This document shows positions 51,001 through 62,360 of a DNA stretch of 64,000 bases, piece by piece. The stretch lies in the NCBI RefSeq assembly GCF_901933205.1, contig NC_044600.1, positions 10,702,501 to 10,766,500 of the forward strand. The letters are read 5' to 3'. Under the pieces are notes generated by a model, which was given only the letters and a program-made list of their open reading frames with translations, was not told the DNA's origin and searched no databases. The stretch comes from Camarhynchus parvulus. Its lineage: Eukaryota; Chordata; Aves; Passeriformes; Thraupidae. Within the stretch, counting starts at the first letter, position 1. Each line of letters begins with the position of its first letter. Position numbers and translations under genes: made by a program.

Positions 51001-54000
51001 GAGAAAGCAAAACCAGTCAGTGAAGAAGACAAAACTTTCCACAGCAAAGATGTGAGCTGTACAGCAAAGCTGGAGGAGAAATGGAGTCCTGCTTGCTCTG
51101 TCAGTAATTTCTTTGGCTATTTTTGATAATATCTTAGAAGCTTTTAAAGGACATTCAACAAAAAGGTCAGTTGAAGTGTTTGCAAAGATTACAGGGGATC
51201 AGGATGCGTTCACCATGCACAGTCTGCTACATGCTCAATTCACTGCCATGGAGGAAGAAAACAGCAGAATTAATCCTCACAGAGGAAATTAGGATGATAT
51301 TGTGCTGGGTCACGTTCCTGGATTATAAGATTTCCACCAGTCAATCCTGAGTTATTGCTCTGCAAATACTCAACATAGTTTGACAGATACTCTGGAAAAA
51401 AAATACAATAAGAAATTACTTTCCCCTGTGTTTCAGAATAAATATTCCATAAAAAAGAAAAGCATTTAGCATGACACCACTGAATACCCACACCTTTATT
51501 AATGGAGGCTGTATTTCAAAGTAGGTCTCTATCATTCTGTTGCTATTAGCCCACCTAACAAGCGTATTTTTTGTGCAGTTAGCATGAATTATTCTAGCCA
51601 GGAGGGAACACTGGCTTGGTTAGATAAAGGGCTGCTCACACATCTATCTGTATCTTCAAGGTAGAGAAAGATATGAATTAAGGTGTCCACAGACACAAAA
51701 AAACTTCTCCTTGGATACGTTCCCCTAGACCCCCTGTTATGCCATAGAACAGTCTGCCTCAGTCAGGTGCTTTTCTACAATTTTCACCCTGAAATACACA
51801 TTTTCCTTAACCACTTCTCACAAATTCTTGAGAACACATGCAGAAGTGACATAGGTGTAATAGTTACACAGCTCAAACAGAATGTCAAAACACACAGAGA
51901 TTAAAGATAGAATTTGATTCTCAGCTTTCAAGGTGACTTTGGCTCCTAATACAGGATTTTCTAAGTCACCCACACAGATCAGGGCATCTGCACTTCATGC
52001 TGTTCGTGGGAATCTAACCCCACCAGGCACTTTCAAATTCCCTCACATGGCTCTAAAAGCCTGACTTCTGAAGGTCAACAGAAAAGAAACATTTCCAAAA
52101 GGACTTGTTTGGAGTGTGGGAAACAGGCAAATCCTCTGAGTCCTTTCACCACATCAGATACTGGAGATTAGTGGAAATCTCTCCTCTGGCAGAAGCACAG
52201 GGAGCCTGGCACATTGATGGGATGCTTCAAACCAAAATACAGGCATCAAACCCATGGGGATCACTCAGGTGGAAGGGGGGCAGTGGAGCAGGGAGATATT
52301 GTCCTCTTCATGGAGACAAACCAGTTACTCCTGTGCAACTTTTTCATATCCTTTCTAGCCTGGTCATTTGTAGTGAGTAATTCAGCCCTTCCATGCATTT
52401 CTTAATTACAATTAAGACCATTTTGTCATGTCCAAAAGCTCAGGATACTCACGTCATGCAGGGAGGAGGATGACCCCAAGGAGCCTGAGAGAGGCTGAGA
52501 AGAGCTAACAGTGTCAGGGCCAGCTGTAACACTTCTCATCCCAATTATTCTGAAATCCTTGGACATAGCTTGTTAATAAATACAAATTATGGACTCTTTT
52601 GCTCACGTACCAGGTGAGGTGGCTCTTCAAGCAACACAGAATTGGGAAAGACCATTTAGCCTGCTAAAAAAAAAAATAGGAACAAGCAAATAAAGGCAGG
52701 AAAACAAAATCCTCACAAGGTGAGTGTGGATACACCACTCTCAGTCAAGTCTGTGAACTACCCCAGCCTGAAGGAAAGAAGTAGTGTGAAGCATAAAACA
52801 CTCCAGAGTCTCAAATAAATTCTGCACAGTCACTCACAAACCTATTATAATGTGGCCAGGAATGGTGTCTCTTTGTGCAAGGCACTGCAAACAGAAGCAA
52901 AAAATGGTATTTGTCCCAGGGAGGTTAGGCTCTATTTGGAGAAGGCAGATGGCAAATGCAGAAACAGAGGCACAAAGGCAGCCATGGCTCAGGGAGCAAC
53001 TCTGCAGCTCACAAGTCAAACCTCTCAAATATTTGCCTGATGACCAGTGCTTCAGAATTCATTGCTTCCTCAAGCCCTTGTCCTGCCTGCAAAGTGACAT
53101 GCAAATGCCTCTAGGACAGCACAGGGTATATTTTCCCTTGTGTAAATCTGTAGAATTTAATGTGTTCCAAAAATTCATCTAATTCAACCAAACATTCCTT
53201 CTCTAAGTAGAACACACAGATGTAGAATGCTTGTGTGCCTAAATTCTTTCACTTAAACCCAACATCAAACTCAAGCAAAAAGCCCAGAGAAAACATATCC
53301 TACTTCAAAACATTTTAATTAGTCACACTCATTTAACTCTACATTTTCCTGCGGTACAAAGCAGCACTTATCTTTACGGTTCAGACTGCAAACTTCTCAA
53401 GATGCTCACAAAAGAAATCTGACTGCCTTGGGTGGGGCTGTGGGCATCAGAGGAGCTCAGCAGCAGAAATGGCCCAGTTCCCTTTGGGAAGGACTCTGTG
53501 CTGTCACCCAGGTTTCTCCTGGTCACTTGCACAGTCACACTGCAGGTGCCACGACCAGGCACAAAACCATCAGTTCCAAAGCAAATATTCACTGCAGAAA
53601 ATTGTCCAGCTGGGTTCACAGCTCCAGCCCAGCAGAGACAAGCACTGCTCTCAGTGGGGGCCCTCTCTGCTCAAGTGTCCAGCTTTTGTTTGAGGTTTGT
53701 GAAAGAGTTAAATGTTGATTTCAGAATCCCAGTGGCCTTCCCACCAAAGAATGATATTTCAGCATCCCATTATGGCAAATTTTCCTAATGCCTGCCTATG
53801 GGGATATCTGTGTAATGGCACCATCTGACTCTTATCATAATTTGATTCAAACTCATATTGCTTTTACATTTTATTTCTCTTTGCCATTCTGGCTTGTAAC
53901 AGCCAACAGCAGGCTGAAATTTTACCTAAATGAGAGCATTTTTGCTCAGTGAAAGAACATTACTCTGTGCCATTTGCTTAATAGTTCACATTACTGTGTA

Positions 54001-55250
54001 GGGAGTGTTGCACTCTTAGGCCAACTTTCTGGCACCCAGTTTGTTAAAAGTTTCAAGGGCAACACAGCAATAGCTTCTGCGTGGAGAAAACTTTACTGAA
54101 TGGTCAAAATTACAGTTTCTCAGATAGACTGGAAGTCAAGAAAAATGTCAGCTGTATTTATGCATGGACAGAAACAAATTAATAAATACAAGCTATACTC
54201 TTGCCACAAAGTGTCCATGTTTTCTCAATGAAAAAACCCTTTATTTAACACTGTGTTCATTCTGCAAGTAATACAGAAATTTAAGAGATGGACTTTGCCA
54301 TTCTTGTGTTGTTTTCTGCGACAGCTTTCAACGATACTCGTTACCCAAAACTAAAAAAAAGGGGGGAAAAAGGAACAGAAGAAAACTAGAAGCTGAACCT
54401 AAAGTGGATCAATGTTGTGGTGACCAGTGAGAGAAACCATCAACTTACTGGAGTGAGATCCAAACCAAAGGGAGCTGACTGCAGAGGGGAGCCTGGCCCT
54501 CCCTGCTCCCTCTCTGATGGAGAAAATTTAGTCACAATGTTTATAAAACCTTGTGGGACACCAGAAGACACCTTAAACAGCAGGAAAGCTATTGTGACAG
54601 TCCAAATGTGTTAAATTGTCATTTTAACCTAGAAGGCAATGAACATCCTGCCTGCCTTACCTCAGGCTCCTAACTCCATCCTCACAGCCCAAGAGTTATA
54701 CACAACTGTAAAAAAAAGAAAAAAAAAGTATTCTCATGGTAGGGAAAGTGGATCAAGCTGGAAAAAAATTTCAGATTCAGATGAAAAGACACAATATAAA
54801 AGCAACACCCATAAAAAGGAGCTGCACCACCAAGAACAGAAAGCTATTTCAGACAGATTAGATTTTATGTCCCATGTTCCACATACTACATCTCCTTCCA
54901 GAAATAAGACAATAAATCTGCAATAACTATGGAGCAATTTGCCCCAGACCAAGAAAACCAAGCTTAAGCCAACCACTAATATGCCTCAATAGTGATCCTG
55001 AAACAATGTTAGCACTATTATTTACCTCTAGGTATGACTATTGCTCACACACAATGTCCAGGCCCTTTGATTCCTGCTAAATGCCAGTCAAGGGTCCAGG
55101 GAAACTGTGAGTAACAGAATGTATCTTAAGTAACTATTTTTTCAGCACACAAATACATTTCAAAACCACTTAATCATGCCCAAAAAAAAATTTACCGAAT
55201 TTAGTTTGTCCTTGATCTGTAAATGTGACAGGTTCCAGTCATTGTCCCTT
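48054..55250. other. Non-coding DNA
   Basis: Purine-rich to about 48470, then mixed. GC-rich islets are at 49200-49380, 50700-50960 and 53430-53680, the last with overlapping plus frames of 96, 118 and 74 codons that carry no domain. A purine-rich imperfect repeat (AGGAGTAGTAAGGAGACAGG) is near 50669. No interspersed repeat was recognised. Confidence 0.55.
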
Positions 55251-55445
55251 CCCTGTGAGGGTGGTGAGGCCCTGGCACAGGTGCCCAGAGCAGCTGTGGC
55301 TGCCCCATGCCTGAAGTGTCCCAGGCCAGCTTGAATGGGGCTTGGAGCAGCCTGGGAGAGTGGAAGGTGTCCCTGCCCATGGCAGGGGCTTGTAACAAGG
55401 TGATCTTTGAGGTCCCTTCCCACCCCAACCACTCTGTGATTCTAT
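55251..55445 (+). mobile_element. CR1 LINE, 3' end, plus strand
   Basis: The sequence runs from CCCTGTGAGGGTGGTGAGGC, GTGCCCAGAGCAGCTGTGGC and TGCCCCATGCCTGAAGTGTC to CCAGGCCAGCTTGAATGGGG. It continues through GCTTGGAGCAGCCTGGGA, GTGGAAGGTGTCCCTGCCCA and GATCTTTGAGGTCCCTTCCC to the tail CACTCTGTGATTCTA. It is the best-preserved CR1 3' end in the window, still about 195 bp and 5'-truncated. Confidence 0.94.
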
Positions 55446-55754
55446 TCCAGTTTTATTTCACTGTCATTTCCTGCATTTTTTTCAGCCCATTATTTGCTAC
55501 TTCCCATTTGAGAACAAGGCAATTTGCATTTCAGACTGCTAGAATAAGGCACTAAGCAGAAGCATCCACCCTTATTCAACCCAGAATTCAACTCACAAAT
55601 GTTACCCACCATTAAGTTTATATTTACAATCTTGGCATCAAGAGTTTGCTCTGAACTGGGTGTGAATAAGGGAATGCTGTGCAGAGCATTCCTTTCCTTC
55701 ATGCAGCAGGGAAACCTCAGGGCTCCGTGCCCAGGGCACAGCAGGAGCAGCTGG

Positions 55755-55826
55755 CAGGAGCTGCACCGTGCCCAGCTCCTGTGAGGGCACCTGAACATGA
55801 GTGCCCAGCTCTTCAGACTGGGCACT
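55755..55826. repeat. Two adjacent 9-bp hairpins with 9-nt loops
   Basis: CAGGAGCTG (55755-55763) pairs with CAGCTCCTG (55773-55781). 18 bp further on, AGTGCCCAG (55800-55808) pairs with CTGGGCACT (55818-55826). Both stems are perfect and both loops are 9 nt. GTGCCCAG itself recurs at 55728, 55768, 55801 and 55839, so the hairpins arose inside a small family of GTGCCCAG repeats. Confidence 0.8.
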
Positions 55827-56383
55827 GACAGGACCTGTGCCCAGAGGCCTCCTTTCCATCCTGGAGAACGTTCTGCATTTCAGCAGTCAAACACACTGAT
55901 CAGGAAGCTGCTACACAGAAGTTGTATGTGCCAATGCTGCAAATCATTTTAGCTAAAAAAGCCAAACTAGAGTCTGAATTTCAAAGCATGAAAAAGTGCT
56001 AGCATGAGAAAGGACTAAAAACAAAGTGAACTTGAAAATATACAACTAGATTAATTAAATGGAAAAAAAAAGAAATTATTTTTTCGGGAGTTCCATCTTC
56101 CTTTCTCCCAACAGCTGGTCTTATTTTTCCTCCATGAGGCTCAAATAGACATATTTAATAGAATTTTATAAATATCATGAGAAAGATGTTCATTATTGCC
56201 AGGCTGTGATTAAGGTTGGTATTGATCTAGAAGGCCAGAACTTATTTTTAGATTAATACAAAATACGTTAGTGGCTCCTGTTGAAATTATTTCAGAAATT
56301 GTTTTTTATTAATACATGTCCATCTGTACTTCTAAGCAGGTGATACAAGTTTGATCTGCAGCTTTAAAATTCTGAGACCCTTA

Positions 56384-56396
56384 GTTGCTAGGAAAC
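56384..56396 (-). promoter_or_regulatory. Candidate RFX X-box
   Basis: GTTGCTAGGAAAC on the plus strand is GTTTCCTAGCAAC on the minus strand, the palindromic half-site arrangement of RFX-family X-boxes, with a one-base spacer. It lies in AT-rich, repeat-free DNA. Function is inferred only from the match. Confidence 0.4.
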
Positions 56397-57290
56397 CAAC
56401 AAATCTAATTCCTGTGTCTCTTATAACACCAAAATATAACTCTATACTGATTCTCTCAGAAAAACTCATGCTATGTATTTTTCAACTTCACCTTTTGTCA
56501 GTGATGTGAAGCTTTATTTTCTTTCATTTGGGCCTAAGAGAAGGCACATCACTTATAAAGAGATTGGTAAATAAGTTAACAGAAAAAGAGATTAAATATT
56601 CTTTTATCAGGATTTTTCATGTATCTCATTTCTGGAATAAGGGATGTCTGAGCAGCAAGTCATAAGGGCTTGAAATTGACTTCTAATACGGATTCACAAA
56701 TTTATCTTTAATATTTCATTACCATAAGTGTTGATCATTTCTGGCTCAGAAGATGGTTTTGTAGACAATCAGTCTAGTGTCTTTATGAGAAACATTATTC
56801 ATAAACATATGTAAAAAGCCTGTGCTTTCATTACAGCACAAGCAGTTAACATCTATCTATGTACACCCATCTGACCTTGCAATTACTGCCATATCTGTGT
56901 GATGCATTGCAACAGAATTATTAATTCTACATCCTTACACTTTTATTCTTTGGCTTGGCAGGTCTACTAGGAAGAATAACACATATTCCATTAATAACAA
57001 TTATCAGTGACATGATAGGAGCCTGAATAATATGTTATTCAAAAAGTGCTATTTTGTTTGTGGACAGAGGTAAATATAAATACCTTGAATTCTGGGGAAG
57101 TATTTTCTCAATTTCATCAAAGAAATGTTACTATACGTAAGAAACAGAGACAATGTGCCTTTTTTACAGGAGGAAGAAAAACTCAACAACATCTAAAATA
57201 AAATCTATATCCTCTCCACAAGTTATCTCATATTTTCTCTACATATGTGAATAAAAAGCAAATGCAGTGATGAAAAAAGAGGACAGTCCA

Positions 57291-57660
57291 TTTGTTCCCT
57301 TCTTCAAGAGATGTCAGAATTCCAGAGGTCACCATTTTGCATTTGCTTTTCTTGGGACAAGGCAGGAGCCAGCTGAACATCCTTGCCAGCCTTGGTGACA
57401 GCAGCCAAGGGCCAACACCCTGCATGTCCCCACCTCTGCCTGCCCCGTTCCCAGTGCCCCACAGGGAGGAAACATCCCTTCCTACAAATAAAGAGAAATC
57501 TCAACGTGCACAAGGTGCTGCTCTTGCCCAGTTTTGGGGCCTGGCAGCTATATATGGTTTCTGTTCTGCTCCTGCAGCCAGAGGTGATGTGGCAGAGCTG
57601 GAGGGAAGGCTCCCAGACCCTGATGATGTGCCATGAACAGCTTCTGCAATTACTCTAAAC
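57291..57660. other. GC-rich islet with overlapping frames
   Basis: Frames of 114 and 91 codons (plus) and 69 and 81 codons (minus) overlap, none with a domain. A TATATA-containing bit (about 57549) occurs amid GC-rich sequence. No splice support was seen. Confidence 0.5.
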
Positions 57661-60600
57661 AGACTTGTTTTCCTCTTTGCCTTTAACAAAATAAATAGGA
57701 AATGACATCCAATAAACCACATTAAAATGTTTAGATTGCAAATCACACACTTCAGCTTAAGAAATGGCAGATTTATGCTGCCACACAGTCTTTATTCTGC
57801 CCTTCCAGGATTATGACATGTTTTTTCAAATTCCATGATCCGACCTCCTCTTCCAAACACTTTGGGCTTTGAGTAAGATGAGAGCTCAGTGCTAGAAGAT
57901 AAGTGTGGGAAGAAATCCAGCATGCATAGAATTAAGTCTGCACAAAGAATTACAAATTTAGATTTTCTCAGTTCTCCAATTCTTGACCTTGCAATAGAGA
58001 GCCAGATTTTTTAGTGTATAACTGCATTGAATACATCTGCGTACGCACTAATGCTATTATATACATATCTCAAATATACAGACTAATCCATTTTCTCTGT
58101 TGAAAATGTTTCTATTAGGGAATAATTCTGAAAATCCTTTGCCCATATAAGTAATAGTAACAGAAGGATCCTCTGCGAAGACACAAGTCTGCCCTGCGCA
58201 CTTTGAACAGAAAATCTCTGTCCCTAACGAAGCATCAGTTACTCCCCAGAACAACATGTTTGCTTCACACCCTGCAGTTTGCCCCCCATGGTTCTCATGT
58301 ACACCCCTAAAGAAGACTCTGGAGAGAGGAGCAGAGCTTCTCATAATTTGGGGATGGAAAAGATTGATTGTTTACATTAAGGAAAAATTACTAAGGTAGG
58401 ACCTGATGAAAGGAATGTAAAAAAATATTGAACTGGGGGCTTGCAATCTACCAATCTACCTAAGAAGGTGGGGGGAAGGTTTTCTTCTCCCTTAAAAATA
58501 AATTCTAATTCTTGGAGACACGCTCAGCATCACAAGCAGCACATTCTCCAGTACATGCCTTGCTACCCTGTCAGGTGCACAGGGAACTGTATCAGTACTG
58601 GGATTTTCTATTCCAGCAGTAATATATGAAAGAATAATAAGATAAACAGCTTCCTCCCCAGAACACAACAGACTATTACAGCATGTAATCACCTTCTTTT
58701 CCCTTATTCCACAAGCTCTAGTTCTCCATCACCCTCATCTGGGTGTGCAATATAAAGAAAGCCACATCTGAACCAGAAACAGGATGAAGGAAAATGTCCA
58801 GAGGACAGAAGGCTCAGCCTGGCTCCCTGCACTGAGAATAACCCACCCAAAGTGCCAGGGCTCAGCAGAGTGACCCAAACCCCAGCCACTGCTCTCTGCT
58901 GCATCCCTGCCAGGCACCATCAAGCCGCAGTTTGTGAGGGTTTGATTACCTAAGCTTATCAATTGAGTTCACTTTTAAAAACCATTTAATGCACAATTGA
59001 AACAAGAAGGTTGCAATAAATACATAAAAGAAGTACTGCTCAATCAGAAGTGAAAAGGAGGGATAAGATTATACAATCATTTATTTGGAAAATTACTGCT
59101 TTGACTGAAATACAGTGAATGAATAAAACAGAATTAAATTTGAAGCACCTACCATTCAGCCACCTCCAATCATCTGATGTTGCTATTTATCAATGAATTT
59201 GATAAAAATTATATTGAAGAATAGAAATGTGTATCTTTCCAAACCAAAGTAGATGGAATGATCCAAATCAAAAATGCAACAAAGCGCCTGTGGAGGGTGG
59301 GAAGAAGCACAGCAAGATGTGCAGATCACACCAATGCAACAGATAGATTTTTTTGGTCCAAGCTAAAATAACTATACCCTCATCGCAAATCAATTTTGCA
59401 GGTTTATTCTAGCTAAACGCCTTCCCCAAAGCAAAAGAAAATTAATAATCTTAAAGAATATGTATCAATATCAGTGGTTTTGCACCATGTCCTTATTAAG
59501 GAAGAAGCCTTTGCAGCTTCTCCCTTGCTTGATAACTCTCACACATCTTAATACATTTTGTTCATTTGAAATAATGAGTACTTTCAGCATTACCACTTTT
59601 GAGAGCGGAAGAGAAAAACAAGCAGAAGATTAAAGTAAGAAGATCTTAAATCTAGAGCTCCAAGTCTAAAAGATAGCTTAATCTCCTTCTAAAAGAATAG
59701 ATCCTTTGGCATGTCTGTGGGGACACACAGGACAGGAGAATTAATTTGGAAGCTCTCTTGTATATGTGATAAATGAACAAAAATGCCTTATACCTACCTT
59801 ATACAGGAGTACTAGAGTTTATCCACTTTGAAATAATCCTTTCACTCCTGCAATATTTAACTTTTACTGATAGTTGTTTTATTCACAATACAGTGTTTAG
59901 TGAAATTAAGCAATATAGAGGAAATTCAGCTGAAGCTCAAAGGTTTATTATAACAGAAACCATATATAGTTCACCACACAGAGAATAATTGCTACAAGGT
60001 CAAGATTAAAGACACATTACCCTTTTCATATTGTATAAAATAGAGCATTTTTATATATGTTTTGCATTTTATATCTGTAGCCATAAAGAAACAGGTAGCT
60101 CAAAGCAATGGCTCTAAAGAACATGTTTCATATCCCTAGTGCTGTCAATAGCAACAAACAACTAATCTTCACTCAATAAATGTATCTTTTATAAGAGTGC
60201 TTCCTTTTACAATTCTAGCATAGAAACTGCAAGAAAGGAACACACGAGATTAGATGAGCGCAACTTGACCTAATATTGAAAAACAGATTACTGCTCTCCT
60301 ATATTACAGAGGTTATAAAACTATTTATTTCTGCGTGGAACAGCTCACAAATACCAATTTCTTGCAGTAGAAACTGGGAAGAAGACAATAAGGCATCATT
60401 CCCTTTAGTCTGAAATAATGCAGGAATGTTAGGTTCTTTTTTCTCTCTCTCAAAATGCAAAGGTGACTTACAATCTCCTGTGCCTCAGCAATAAATTGAG
60501 AAAAAAAATAAAAGAGGTGGCTTGCTACCTGTACACACATATACTGTTCTATCATAATTAATAATGATAGTTTTATTATGGCCCATGTAGCAGCTAATCA

Positions 60601-61769
60601 ATAGGCTTTGATACCTGCACAGTCAACAACAGCTCCTGTGTGCTTGCATAATGCTCTCTATAAAACTTGCTGCTCCAGATAATGCATTTACTACCAATGG
60701 CCCAAAGTCAGCAGAGAAATCTGTATTTACAGTCCATACATCACTCTTCACATTTGTTCAGATTCAGGCTGAATGCTCCAGAGCACAGGGGAGAATGGCA
60801 GAAGACAAGCATGAAAAACAAAAGGCAGAGTGAGTGAGAGGTAGGATAGAGGTAGGATTACTGGATATTTGGAGATGAGAATCACAATTCTACTACTTCT
60901 GAATGATTTTTTTAGTTAGCTTCAAAGAGCTATTCCATATTGCCTCAGAAGAAACAAACCAGAAAATAATCCTACTTCTCTCATAAGGAGAAGGTCACAC
61001 ATAAGACTTGGAGATGCCACCCAAAGGCATCAGGAGAGAGAAGCAAGTTTCCCAAGAGCCTTGGACACACCTCTGTTTTAGCTACTGCAGGTCCATAAGA
61101 GCTATTTTTTCTTATTTTAGTTTTCAGGACATATTTCATTCATTCTCCAATCCTCATTCATCTCATTAACAAGTCACTGGGTGAGTGGGTTTCTTCAGAA
61201 CACATTATGGCTGAAGTTCCTCTAATTACACACAAATGCTTGACTTGAATTTTTGTCTTCTTCAAATCTGGGATATGTCAAATATATTGAGAAGTGACCA
61301 TGACCTTTCATTTGGAAGAGTCAATTTGGTTTTGAAATCACAAAGACTGAATTCTATAGACCTTACAGGGCATTCTAAAACCCAAGTTTTCCATCTAAGT
61401 GTCTACACTGAAGCCAACAGCTTCAGTATCTTGAGTCTTCCTGTTCCTCTGCTTTCAGCTCCTTTCTCCAGAAAACAGTGTTACTGAACTAATTATTATC
61501 AGAAAGGTAATTAGCTACAAGACAAAATGCAATGTACAATGCAATATATGTGTTTAAATGCAGAGTCCCATTGTTTTGCACCTGCTGTCTTGAGACTTCC
61601 ATTTTTCTAGTATGATGGAGGCCACAAAAATGACAGTGGCAGTGATTTATGCTCAAGGCTGGAAAACAGATGCATAAGAAATTAAGTTCTGGTTGGTTAT
61701 GAGGAACATCTTAGGAGCAATGACTTTCACAGACCTTTTCAAACTGTTCAAGGACTATGAAAGGAAATT
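57661..61769. other. Non-coding AT-rich DNA
   Basis: A GC-rich islet at 58770-58930 gives two overlapping minus frames of 66 and 75 codons with no domain. A near-duplicate GAGGTAGGATAGAGGTAGGAT occurs at about 60838-60858. No gene, RNA gene or interspersed repeat was recognised. Confidence 0.6.
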
Positions 61770-62360
61770 TTCTATCCTTCCTGCTTGCTGGACTCTTCAA
61801 CCCCTGTAAAACACATGATCATTTTCTTTCATTTCTACAGGAGAATACAGATTTTTCCCCTCTTATTTTCTCTTGCTTTTTCACTCATTCACAAGTATCT
61901 TCCACTTTGACTTTTTTCCCCTATAGTTCCTTAAATATTACAGTAGATACAAATTTTCTACTTCAGATGGTGTTTTCAATTTCTTACCTTTCATCTTTCT
62001 TGCCAATTCCATCTTACCTTTTAACTCTTTTATTCTATATACCATTTTATATACTTCTATATTCTTTCTTGGATGTTTTTCACTGTACCTACAATTTAAA
62101 CACTACTCCGTATTTTTGTGATATTTGTACCTAAAGAAACACCCACAATCTTTTTTCCACTCTCTCATTTCTTTCATTGCTTGTTTTACCTGGTTATCTT
62201 ACTCCAGACATCTCCATTTTCCATTCTCATCCCTTGTAATTTATGGGCTTGCCTCATCCACTACTTTGCAATTAGCCTTTGACTATTTTTTACACAGCCC
62301 CTGAAAGCACTTAGCTCTAGTCTTGTTTACTCTTCCAGCCTGTTAATTCATAACCCCTTT
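61770..62360 (+). repeat. 590-bp pyrimidine-rich strand
   Basis: T and C dominate the plus strand for nearly 600 bp with no clean period, far longer than a microsatellite. The 125-codon frame inside it (61757-62134) encodes mostly phenylalanine, leucine and serine, which follows from the base composition, so it is not called a gene. On the minus strand the tract is A/G-rich, like the sense strand of old LINEs or of a transcribed purine-rich exon. Neither is identified. Confidence 0.6.

Larger units (their letters stand above)
55446..57290. other. Non-coding DNA, GC-rich then AT-rich
   Basis: GC-rich to 55860, where two similar hairpins occur and frames of 111 (minus) and 61 (plus) codons overlap with no domain. 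From 55870 to 57290 the DNA is AT-rich, without long open frames or repeats, and carries an RFX-type X-box at 56384. This AT-rich part looks like typical conserved non-coding terrain, but I could not test conservation. Confidence 0.5.

Noticed and set aside
61757..62134. 125-codon hydrophobic frame as a membrane protein
   Set aside because: Phenylalanine, leucine and serine content follows directly from the T/C-rich strand. There is no start context or splice support.
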